From the NCBI GenBank assembly GCA_016935955.1, contig JAFGPY010000183.1:1-8347 (forward strand): a stretch of 8,347 nt of DNA. The letters are read 5' to 3'. The DNA is from Planctomycetota bacterium. Its GTDB lineage: Bacteria > Planctomycetota > Phycisphaerae > FEN-1346 > JAACEH01. Of this stretch, positions 1 through 6,138 are shown one piece after another. The notes under the pieces are model-generated. The model was not told where the DNA came from. It worked only from the letters and a program-made list of their open reading frames with translations, and did no database searches. Both the position numbers and the translations under genes were made by a program. Each line of letters opens with the position of its first letter. Positions within the stretch are counted from its first letter, which is position 1.

Positions 1-516
1 CTTGCCCCCACGCAATCCGGCGTCACGACGTCGGGCAAAGAAGGCAAGTACCTGACCTTCGCGCTGGCTCAGGAAGAGTATGGCCTGGAGATCCTCAAGG
101 TCCGTGAGATCATCGGGTATGTCGACGTCACCGCCGTGCCGCAGACGCCCCACTACGTGCGCGGCGTGATCAATCTGCGCGGCCAGGTCATTCCCGTCGT
201 CGATCTGCGCGCCAAGTTCGGCATGGAGACCACCGATGTCACCGAGGAAACCTGCATTATAGTCGTGGAAATCCGCGGCGCGGGCCGGACGACCAGCACA
301 GGCATCATCGTCGATCGCGTCCAGGAGGTCCTCGACATCGCCGCCGGGGACATCGAGGACGCCCCGCAGTTCGGTTCCTCGGTCGACACGAGTTTCATCC
401 TCGGGATGGGCAAGGTCGCCGGCTCGGTCAAGATTCTGCTCGACATCGATAGGGTCCTGGCCACAGACAACCTCGATCTGACCTGCCGGTCACAGGACGA
501 GACACCACAAGAATAG
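1..516 (+). CDS. cheW: Chemotaxis coupling protein CheW (5'-truncated by window edge)
   Basis: CheW-like adaptor that links chemoreceptors to the kinase CheA in the cytoplasmic signalling array. The frame is open from base 1 with no start codon visible, giving 171 residues to a TAG stop. CheW proteins are usually about 150-180 residues, so only a short N-terminal piece should be missing. The visible part has the CheW signature: a first strand LTFALAQEEYGLEI (residues 18-31), the helix VREIIG, then VRGVINLRGQVIPVVDLR (residues 53-70), which is the most diagnostic block of the family, followed by VVEIRG and IIVDRVQEVLDI. An internal GTG at 136 opens a shorter frame, but it starts inside the domain and cannot be the true start. 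The gene is followed after 37 nt by a porin gene and then by a chemoreceptor on the same strand, which fits the tail of a chemotaxis locus. A CheW-like domain of a larger protein (CheV or CheA) is unlikely at the C-terminal side, because the protein ends about 20 residues after the domain. Confidence 0.93.
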   Translation, partial: LAPTQSGVTTSGKEGKYLTFALAQEEYGLEILKVREIIGYVDVTAVPQTPHYVRGVINLRGQVIPVVDLRAKFGMETTDVTEETCIIVVEIRGAGRTTSTGIIVDRVQEVLDIAAGDIEDAPQFGSSVDTSFILGMGKVAGSVKILLDIDRVLATDNLDLTCRSQDETPQE

Positions 517-539
517 CCATGCATCACAGTTGAATCTGT

Positions 540-545
540 AAGGAG
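540..545 (+). promoter_or_regulatory. Ribosome binding site of the porin gene
   Basis: AAGGAG lies 8 nt before the ATG at 554. It supports that ATG as the start, which also begins a clean signal peptide. Confidence 0.75.
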
Positions 546-553
546 TTGATACC

Positions 554-1738
554 ATGAGAAAGGCATATCAGCGATGGGCCATCGCCCTGCTCCTCGTCGG
601 GGCCGGGTTCGTCACGGCCGCCGAGCAGGCGGCGCCCACCACCGGCGGCGCCGAATCGGTCGCGCCGAAGAGCGAGGCACAGACCCTTCTGGAGAGCCTG
701 CCCGCCTGGCTCCGCAACATGAAGATCTCGGGCGATTTCCGCTACCGGCACGAGCAAGCCGATGATGAGACCAAGACGACCGATCGCGATCGTCACCGCA
801 TCCGCGCCCGGCTGCTGGTCTCCAGCAAGGTCAACGATCAGGTGGACGCCACCATCGGCCTGGCCAGCGGCACGGACGAAAGCGCCACCAACACCAACCA
901 GGATCTGACGGAATCGTTCTCGAGCAAGGACCTGTGGCTCGATCTGGCCTTCATCAACTACCACCCCGGGAGCATCGAGGGGCTCAACGTCTTCGCCGGG
1001 AAGATCAGGAACCTCTACTCTAACCCGGGCAACAGCGACCTGCTGTTCGACGGCGACGTCAATCCGGAGGGGATCGCGGCCACGTATCGCCGGACGCTCG
1101 CTGAGGATGTGACGTTGTTCAGCACGCTCGGCGGCTACTACGTCCACGAGCGAGGTACGGACGTCGACACCAGCCTCTGGGGAATCCAGGGCGGCGTGAC
1201 CTGCAAGGTCCCGCGCGCCGAGGGCGTGAGCGTCACCGCCGGCGCCGGCTACTTCGACTACGGCAACATCGAGGGCCAGCTCGCCCTGGGATCAAGCACC
1301 ACGAACTTCCGCGGCAACCGCAGCGTCGGGGGCCTGTACGAGAACGACTTCAACCTTCTCCGAGGGTTCGGTGAAGTGGCGTTCAAGATCGCCGGCCAGC
1401 CCTGCAAGGTCTTTGGCGACCTGCTCGTGAATAACGACGCCGACTCCGGCGACGACACGGGCTATCTGGTCGGAGCCGGCGTGGGCAAGTGCAAGGCCCC
1501 GGGCAGTTGGGCCTTCAGCTACAACTACCGCGACCTCGAAGCGGATTGTGCTGTAGCCGCACTGAGCGACTCGACGTTCGCCGGCGGCGGGACGGGCGTC
1601 CGGGGGCACAAACTCGCCATCGCGTACCAACTGGGCAAGAACTGCACGCTCGGCGCCAACTACATGATTGGAAAACGCGAACGCGCCGAGACCACCGATT
1701 ACGACGTCCTCCTGGCGGAGGTCAACTTCAAATTCTGA
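554..1738 (+). CDS. Putative outer-membrane porin (Porin_5-like beta-barrel)
   Basis: Predicted secreted outer-membrane beta-barrel, probably a general diffusion porin; its substrate cannot be read from sequence. Residues 1-23 form a signal peptide: basic MRKAYQR, a hydrophobic core, then TAA before EQ as the likely cleavage site. A short low-complexity Ala/Pro/Thr stretch follows. From about residue 57 (KISGDFRYRHE) the protein shows alternating polar and hydrophobic strands with Gly/Asp/Asn turns (RIRARLLVSS, LWLDLAFINY, LNVFAGKIRN, ATLFSTLGGYYV-type segments, LAIAYQL, LAEVNFKF). It ends in a C-terminal phenylalanine, the usual barrel-assembly signal. The FAGKIRN and DVNPEGIA blocks recall the 'putative porin' family (Porin_5), but this assignment is from memory of the family, not a search. 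Length (394 aa) suits a porin of roughly 16-18 strands. It lies 37 nt after cheW and may be co-transcribed with it. Five cysteines (C217, C284, C313, C332, C364) are unusual for a porin. Confidence 0.8.
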   Translation: MRKAYQRWAIALLLVGAGFVTAAEQAAPTTGGAESVAPKSEAQTLLESLPAWLRNMKISGDFRYRHEQADDETKTTDRDRHRIRARLLVSSKVNDQVDATIGLASGTDESATNTNQDLTESFSSKDLWLDLAFINYHPGSIEGLNVFAGKIRNLYSNPGNSDLLFDGDVNPEGIAATYRRTLAEDVTLFSTLGGYYVHERGTDVDTSLWGIQGGVTCKVPRAEGVSVTAGAGYFDYGNIEGQLALGSSTTNFRGNRSVGGLYENDFNLLRGFGEVAFKIAGQPCKVFGDLLVNNDADSGDDTGYLVGAGVGKCKAPGSWAFSYNYRDLEADCAVAALSDSTFAGGGTGVRGHKLAIAYQLGKNCTLGANYMIGKRERAETTDYDVLLAEVNFKF

Positions 1739-1947
1739 CGGTTTCCCGATGGGACCCCGTTCGACGCATTCGGCGTCCACAACGAGGAGGAGGTGCCATT
1801 GACGGGCATGCCGGGAGGACAGCCCCCGCGGCGGCTCGCTCGCTTGCCGCATGACAGATCAGGGAGGAATACCGACCCGGCGGTGACAGGCGTCGTACGG
1901 GTCTGACGAAAACGATCTGATGCGATATCTCAATCAGGAGAAACACG
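1739..1947. other. Porin-mcp intergenic region with an orphan Shine-Dalgarno
   Basis: This 209-nt gap holds no convincing gene. A strong AGGAGGAGGT (1785-1794) is followed 4 nt later by a TTG at 1799 that opens a 35-codon frame ending in TGA at 1904-1906. The predicted peptide is Arg/Pro/Gly-rich and resembles nothing I know. A short imperfect hairpin (GCGGC at 1831-1835 with GCCGC at 1846-1850) has no T-tract, so it is not a convincing terminator. I see no clear -35/-10 pair. The gap is large enough for an mcp promoter. Confidence 0.4.
1936..1940 (+). promoter_or_regulatory. Ribosome binding site of the chemoreceptor gene
   Basis: AGGAG lies 7 nt before the ATG at 1948. It fixes the start directly before the basic MKLKGR and the first membrane segment. 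Confidence 0.75.
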
Positions 1948-4083
1948 ATGAAACTCAAGGGAAGAATTCTGACACTGGTGTCGATCCCGCTGGCGGGACT
2001 GGCCGTCATCGCGGCCGGCAACGGATTCATGCTGCGGCACGTCGCCGGCGTGGTCAATACGACGGTCGAGCAGAACCTGCTGCCCATCATTGCCGATGAA
2101 GTGCCGCGCATGAACGAGCTGAGCAACAGCATCGAGTACCTGCTGAATGCCGACCGCGACGCCTACCAGGGCTACATGGCGGAGATGCAGGTGCTCGGCA
2201 CACAGGACGAAGCGCGCGTCACGGAACTGATCGCCACCCACGCGACCGAACTGGACCAGGTGGCCCAGCGGGTGGAGGCGGCCTCGGCCGAGTTCGACGA
2301 CGCCGGCCGGCAGACCTACACCACTTTCGGCCAGCTGTACGGTCGATGGAAGCAATCGACGGACGCGGTCGTGCAGACGTCGCTGACGCTGGTACGCGAA
2401 CTGTCGCGCCGCGAGGCGCTCCATCAGGAGAGCCTCCAGACGTTCGGCGTGATGCGTCAGCAACTGGACGACGTGGTCGGTCTGATCGAAGAAGAGATCG
2501 AATCACTCCGCGAAGCCGAAGACAAGACGCGGCTGCTGTCGCTCTACGAGGCCGTCGAACTGCTGCTCAACGCCGACCGCGACGCCTATCAGGGACTGGT
2601 GGCGATGCTTGAGTTCTCGCAGGAGGCCGACCGGGCCCGTTTCGAGGCCCTGGTGAGCACCTTCACCACGGAACTGGGCCAGGTCACGACGCGCACCCAG
2701 AAGGCATCGGAGGTCTTCAACGAGGCCATGCAGGCCGAATACCGCGAGTTCCTTGATACCTTTGGCAAGTGGGACGAGCAATCCCGACAGATTGCGTCGA
2801 TCACCGAGCAGAACATCGACCGCATCCTGGCGCGGCAGAGCGAGGCCGAGAACAGCTTGAAGGCCTTCGCCCAGATGCGCGGGACCATCGACACGATGAG
2901 CGGGCAGATGGAAGAACGAATCGCCGCCCAGATGACCGCCATGGCGGCCCAGGGCGAGACGGCCCAGGCCGAGGCGACCGCGCTGAACACCAGCATGGGT
3001 CGCGCCAACCTGCTGAGCCTGATTGCCGCCGGGGCCATCTTCGTGTTCGCGCTCGGCATGGCCGTCTGGCGAATCCGTCAACTGGTCGCGACGCTGACCC
3101 ACATCATGCAGCAGCTCTTCGAGGGCTCCGAGCAGGTCGTCAGCGCGTCGAACCAGATTTCCTCGGCGTCGCAGTCGCTGGCCGAAGGCGCCACCGAGCA
3201 GGCCGCCAGCCTTCAGGAAACCTCGTCCAGCCTCGAAGAGATGGCCTCGATGACCAAGCAAAACGCCAACAATGCTCAGCAGGCCAACGTCCTCTCGACC
3301 CAGACGCGCAAGGCCGCCGACACCGGCGCCGCGTCGATGGCCCGCATGAACAGCGCCATTCAGGACATCCAAAGGAGTTCGGACGAGACCGCCAAGATCA
3401 TCAAGGTCATTGACGACATCGCTTTCCAGACCAATCTGCTGGCCCTGAACGCCGCCGTCGAAGCGGCGCGGGCCGGCGAGGCGGGCAAGGGGTTTGCCGT
3501 GGTCGCCGAAGAGGTGCGCAATCTGGCGATGCGATCGGCCGAGGCCGCCAAGAATACCTCCGGCATGATCGAGGAGTCGGTCAAGAATGCCAAGACCGGC
3601 GTGGATATCGCCGAAGAGGTCGGCACCGTGCTCAACGAAATCGTTCAGAGCATCGGCAAGACCACCAATCTGGTCAGTGAGATCGCCGCCGCCAGCCAGG
3701 AGCAGGCCCAGGGCATCGACCAGGTCAATACGGCGGTCTCGCAGATGGACAAGGTGACACAGCAGAACGCCGCCAACGCCGAGGAATCGGCCAGCGCATC
3801 GGAAGAACTCAGCGCGCAGGCGGAAGGTCTCAACGAGATCGTCGATCAGCTCGTCCGTCTGGTCGGCGACGTCGCCAAGGGTTCGGACGGCGGGAGCGAC
3901 CGGCACACGGCCGCGGGCGATGCGCGACGCACCGGCCGTGGTCTGACCCGATCGGACGCCTCATGGCACCAGATCGCCGGCGCTGACAAACACACACGTC
4001 AACAACATCTGTCGGCTCGACCGGCCCCAAGCCGCACCATCCCTCTGGATGACGACGCAGACCTCGATCAGTTCAACAGTTGA
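1948..4083 (+). CDS. Methyl-accepting chemotaxis protein with duplicated helical periplasmic sensor, no HAMP
   Basis: Transmembrane chemoreceptor that should control CheA through CheW. Layout of the 711 residues: TM1 at about 7-29 ([20 protein letters not shown]), a periplasmic helical sensor at about 30-352, TM2 at about 354-375 ([20 protein letters not shown]), then a cytoplasmic coiled coil at about 377-640. The sensor has two copies of one module: NADRDAYQG recurs at 67-75 and 208-216, W134 matches W275, and F166 matches F307, all with an exact offset of 141 residues. This resembles a bimodular four-helix-bundle (HBM-like) sensor, but the ligand is unknown. The signalling tip [20 protein letters not shown] (491-510) is intact. 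Arm lengths on both sides fit the 36H receptor class. Methylation-type segments lie near 420-432 ([12 protein letters not shown]) and 610-625. No HAMP signature is visible after TM2. The tail (641-711) is a polar linker ending in [14 protein letters not shown], without a CheR-tether NWETF-type pentapeptide. A cheW lies upstream on the same strand. Confidence 0.95.
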   Translation: MKLKGRILTLVSIPLAGLAVIAAGNGFMLRHVAGVVNTTVEQNLLPIIADEVPRMNELSNSIEYLLNADRDAYQGYMAEMQVLGTQDEARVTELIATHATELDQVAQRVEAASAEFDDAGRQTYTTFGQLYGRWKQSTDAVVQTSLTLVRELSRREALHQESLQTFGVMRQQLDDVVGLIEEEIESLREAEDKTRLLSLYEAVELLLNADRDAYQGLVAMLEFSQEADRARFEALVSTFTTELGQVTTRTQKASEVFNEAMQAEYREFLDTFGKWDEQSRQIASITEQNIDRILARQSEAENSLKAFAQMRGTIDTMSGQMEERIAAQMTAMAAQGETAQAEATALNTSMGRANLLSLIAAGAIFVFALGMAVWRIRQLVATLTHIMQQLFEGSEQVVSASNQISSASQSLAEGATEQAASLQETSSSLEEMASMTKQNANNAQQANVLSTQTRKAADTGAASMARMNSAIQDIQRSSDETAKIIKVIDDIAFQTNLLALNAAVEAARAGEAGKGFAVVAEEVRNLAMRSAEAAKNTSGMIEESVKNAKTGVDIAEEVGTVLNEIVQSIGKTTNLVSEIAAASQEQAQGIDQVNTAVSQMDKVTQQNAANAEESASASEELSAQAEGLNEIVDQLVRLVGDVAKGSDGGSDRHTAAGDARRTGRGLTRSDASWHQIAGADKHTRQQHLSARPAPSRTIPLDDDADLDQFNS

Positions 4084-4257
4084 TGAAATCACGATCTACA
4101 CACGGCGGGAGTCGACGAAGCACTTTGTCGTCGGCTCTCGCCTTCGTCTTGCGCATAGCGTGCAGACCGATCTCGTGACAGACGGGCACTTGGGGATATC
4201 GAGGCGGGGACAAACGGCGATGGCGGTCTCGCGGGCCACCGGGAAGCGCCGAGAGGA
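4084..4257. terminator. Convergent intergenic region with weak hairpins
   Basis: The + strand chemoreceptor and the - strand receiver gene converge here. Two weak inverted repeats are visible. CGACGA (4113-4118) pairs with TCGTCG (4128-4133), 30 nt after the mcp stop. TCTCG (4227-4231) pairs with CGAGA (4250-4254), 3 nt beyond the receiver gene's stop on the minus strand. Neither is followed by a T-tract, so intrinsic termination is only a possibility. No gene is supported in this stretch. Confidence 0.22.
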
Positions 4258-4725
4258 TCAGTGCACGATCGGCGAGCGGCTCAGCATCCAGTAGTCGCAC
4301 AGGGCCCGCATCTTGTCGAAGGCGTCGGTGTACTCCCCATCGTGGACCATGTATCCGGCCGCCCCGAGCTCATAGTACCGACTGACGCCCTCGGCCCCGT
4401 TTGCATCGGAGAGGACCACAATGGGGATCATCTGAAGCCTCGGATCGCTCTTGACAACCTCCAGGAAGCTCGCGGCGCTCATTCGCGGCATCCGCGAATC
4501 GAGTAGAATCAGACGGGGTTTGGCGATGTCCGCTTGGCGCAGCCGCACCAGGGCCGTTTCACAATCCATCGAAATCGCCAGTTGGTCGAGCAGATTCAAC
4601 TCGCGGAAGATGCGGCTCATCAGCACTGCCGATTGGAAGACACTCTCCACGAGCAGGATCGGCTTGGGTTCGGTCCCCTGTCCCGGTCCCACCGCACGGG
4701 ATGCACTGTCCGTCTCTGTGCCCAC
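4258..4725 (-). CDS. Stand-alone response-regulator receiver protein (Rcp1-like, degenerate active site)
   Basis: Single-domain receiver protein of 155 residues from the chosen GTG start. A GGAGG at 4731-4735 sits 5 nt before the GTG at 4723-4725. The same frame is open upstream to an ATG at 4905, but the extra 60 residues look non-coding and precede the domain. Receiver hallmarks: first strand PILLVES (22-28), phosphoacceptor D76 in LILLDSRMPRM, and the switch Ser S106 in IPIVVLSD, followed by ELGAAGYMV (119-127). The ending MRALCDYWMLS matches the Rcp1-like subfamily, which typically reads '...LGDYWLL'. Two conserved positions are altered. The second acid of the Mg2+ pocket (normally LLVED or LLVDD) is S28, and the conserved lysine (normally VKP) is H128. 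Phosphorylation may therefore be weak, or the protein may work by binding alone. There is no output domain, so it should act by protein-protein contact. It is a lone gene between two loci; a link to either chemotaxis or the hydrogenase sensor is speculation. Confidence 0.85.
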   Translation of the reverse strand: MGTETDSASRAVGPGQGTEPKPILLVESVFQSAVLMSRIFRELNLLDQLAISMDCETALVRLRQADIAKPRLILLDSRMPRMSAASFLEVVKSDPRLQMIPIVVLSDANGAEGVSRYYELGAAGYMVHDGEYTDAFDKMRALCDYWMLSRSPIVH

Positions 4726-4983
4726 GTCCGCCTCCGATGATTCAAAACAGCCGGCAACGCACCCTCGGCAACGTGCTTCGTCAAGGTGCCACACATGCGT
4801 TTCCCACCCAAACCGGGATGCGCCGCCGGCTTTAGCAAGGTAAGCTACGTATAATATCGTCAACTGGCGGGGCATTTCCAAGAGACATAAGACGCTCGCA
4901 ACCAAGCAAACAGCTATCGTCCATGCAGTAAATTACACACCCATCATAGCCTGCGGCTCGATCATTCGGCGGCGTAGTGCCTG
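4726..4983. promoter_or_regulatory. Intergenic region upstream of the receiver gene, possible promoter
   Basis: This 258-nt gap follows the phosphatase stop and precedes the receiver gene, both on the minus strand. It is more AT-rich than its surroundings from about 4840 to 4950. Around 4848-4859 the minus strand reads GATATTATACG, a possible -10 element. TTGGAA about 17 nt upstream of GATATT is a weak -35 candidate. I found no sigma-54 type GG/GC pair and no good hairpin plus T-tract to end the hydrogenase operon. The promoter call is tentative, particularly as promoter rules in the likely host are poorly known. Confidence 0.3.
4731..4735 (-). promoter_or_regulatory. Ribosome binding site that sets the receiver gene start
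   Basis: Read on the minus strand, GGAGG is followed by a 5-nt spacer (CGGAC) and GTG. This decides for the GTG at 4725 over the upstream ATG at 4905. Confidence 0.7.
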
Positions 4984-6138
4984 CTACACATGACTATCCA
5001 CAACCAGCTTACCCCGATTGCGCAGCTTATCGACCAACAGCGGAACCACACACTCCCGACGCAGAATCCCCTGTTGCTTGAAGCCGAGCGAGTCGTTGGC
5101 CGGATTGGCGCCGCGACCGACGATCACGTGCACGCGATCGGCCCGATGCAGCATCTCGGCCAGTTCCGTCACCGGGTTGACCTCCTCGAACTCCTCGATC
5201 GCCACATCGAGGATATTGCAGAGCTGGTTCAGCGTCACCGCGCCCTCGGTAACCAGGTCGATGCCGGCCAGTTCGTATTTCGGCGGCGCGATCAGACTGA
5301 CGGGCGACCGCTCGACCGTCAGCTTGCGGCCGAGGGCCTTGGCGACGATGGCCGCCGTCGTGGCCCCGCAGACCACCTTGGCCCCGTCCATCGCCAGGAA
5401 CCGACGTACCACCGCCTCGTCAGCCCTCCGATCGGCCGGCGGCCCGGTGAAAAGGTTCAGCGTCTGGCCGTCGCGGCAGCGCGCCAGAACCGCCGTCATA
5501 TCGTCGCGAAAGACGTTCCCATCGAGGCGCAGCGCCTCGTCGTGAACGGCCTCGGCCACGTGCCGCAGGCCCGACGCCCGCGACAGACGCCGGCTGACGT
5601 ATTCGGCGACGCCCTCGCTGGTCCAGCCTTCGGTCGGCCCCCTGCCGATCCCCGCCTGCGTGATCCCGTCGGTCAGCAGCAGCAGGCCCTCGCCGGGGCC
5701 AAGGAAACAGTTCGACTGCCGGGCGACCGAATGGCCCATCACCAGCGGCCGACTCGGCAAGGCCATCGCACTGTTGCGCCCGACGAGAACCGGCGCCGGG
5801 GCGTCGTATGTCAGAATAGTGGCTTCGCCGTCGTTCAGGATCCGGGCCACGGAGACCGCGGCATACGGCTGCGAAGGGTCGCGCCACGTCTCGAGCGTGG
5901 CGACCAGACTCGAAAACGCCCGCCGCAACGAGAACCCCTCTCGCAGCAGCGACTGCAAACGCGAGACGTGCAGCGTCGCTGCGATGTACGCCCGCATCCC
6001 CGAGCCGATGCCGTCGCAGACGATCACGTCCGTGGCCTGCTCGGTACGCTGCTGGGCCACGACGTCGCCGCAGGGGCCGTTCGGATGCTTCGGACTCTGT
6101 CGGACGTCTACGTCGATGTGTACGTATCTTTGAGCCAT
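4984..6138 (-). CDS. SpoIIE-type PP2C serine/threonine phosphatase linked to hydrogenase, with unassigned C-terminal domain
   Basis: Predicted soluble metal-dependent phosphatase that removes phosphate from Ser/Thr of a protein partner. The SpoIIE/PP2C domain spans about 5-222. The metal-binding and catalytic motifs are all present: CGD (23-25), DGIGSG (42-47), LLLLTDG (152-158) and RDDMT (211-215). It should therefore be active. Residues about 228-384 form a second region, beginning LFTGPPADRRADE, with KVVCGATTA (254-262), GIDLVTEGAVTLN (292-304) and VIVGRGANPA (338-347). I recall similar C-terminal halves in phosphatases encoded beside [FeFe] hydrogenases, but I know no function for it. The ATG overlaps the end of the upstream sensory hydrogenase gene by 31 nt, and the phosphatase domain begins almost at once, which supports this start. 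The Shine-Dalgarno is weak, so translational coupling is likely. No signal peptide or membrane segment is visible. The substrate (for example an anti-sigma-factor antagonist) is not encoded in the window. Confidence 0.88.
   Translation of the reverse strand: MAQRYVHIDVDVRQSPKHPNGPCGDVVAQQRTEQATDVIVCDGIGSGMRAYIAATLHVSRLQSLLREGFSLRRAFSSLVATLETWRDPSQPYAAVSVARILNDGEATILTYDAPAPVLVGRNSAMALPSRPLVMGHSVARQSNCFLGPGEGLLLLTDGITQAGIGRGPTEGWTSEGVAEYVSRRLSRASGLRHVAEAVHDEALRLDGNVFRDDMTAVLARCRDGQTLNLFTGPPADRRADEAVVRRFLAMDGAKVVCGATTAAIVAKALGRKLTVERSPVSLIAPPKYELAGIDLVTEGAVTLNQLCNILDVAIEEFEEVNPVTELAEMLHRADRVHVIVGRGANPANDSLGFKQQGILRRECVVPLLVDKLRNRGKLVVDSHV

Noticed and set aside
524..1147. Minus-strand open frame opposite the porin (207 codons)
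   Set aside because: No domain is visible, and the porin on the other strand has a signal peptide, a ribosome site and a C-terminal Phe.
2503..3906. Long open frame on the minus strand opposite the chemoreceptor (467 codons)
   Set aside because: Its translation is Gly/Leu/Arg/Val-rich without a family signature, and it lies fully antisense to an unmistakable chemoreceptor. It is a by-product of high GC content and codon bias.
4760..4800. Possible sigma-54 promoter (TGGCAC on the minus strand)
   Set aside because: The GC dinucleotide required at -12 is absent at the right spacing.
4850..4855. Perfect TATAAT on the + strand
   Set aside because: It has no matching -35 element at 16-18 nt and would drive transcription antisense into the hydrogenase operon. 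It may only reflect the AT-rich promoter region of the minus-strand gene.
4726..4905. N-terminal 60-residue extension of the receiver protein to the ATG at 4905
   Set aside because: The extension has no domain, crosses an AT-rich, promoter-like stretch, and a strong GGAGG with a GTG lies directly before the receiver domain.
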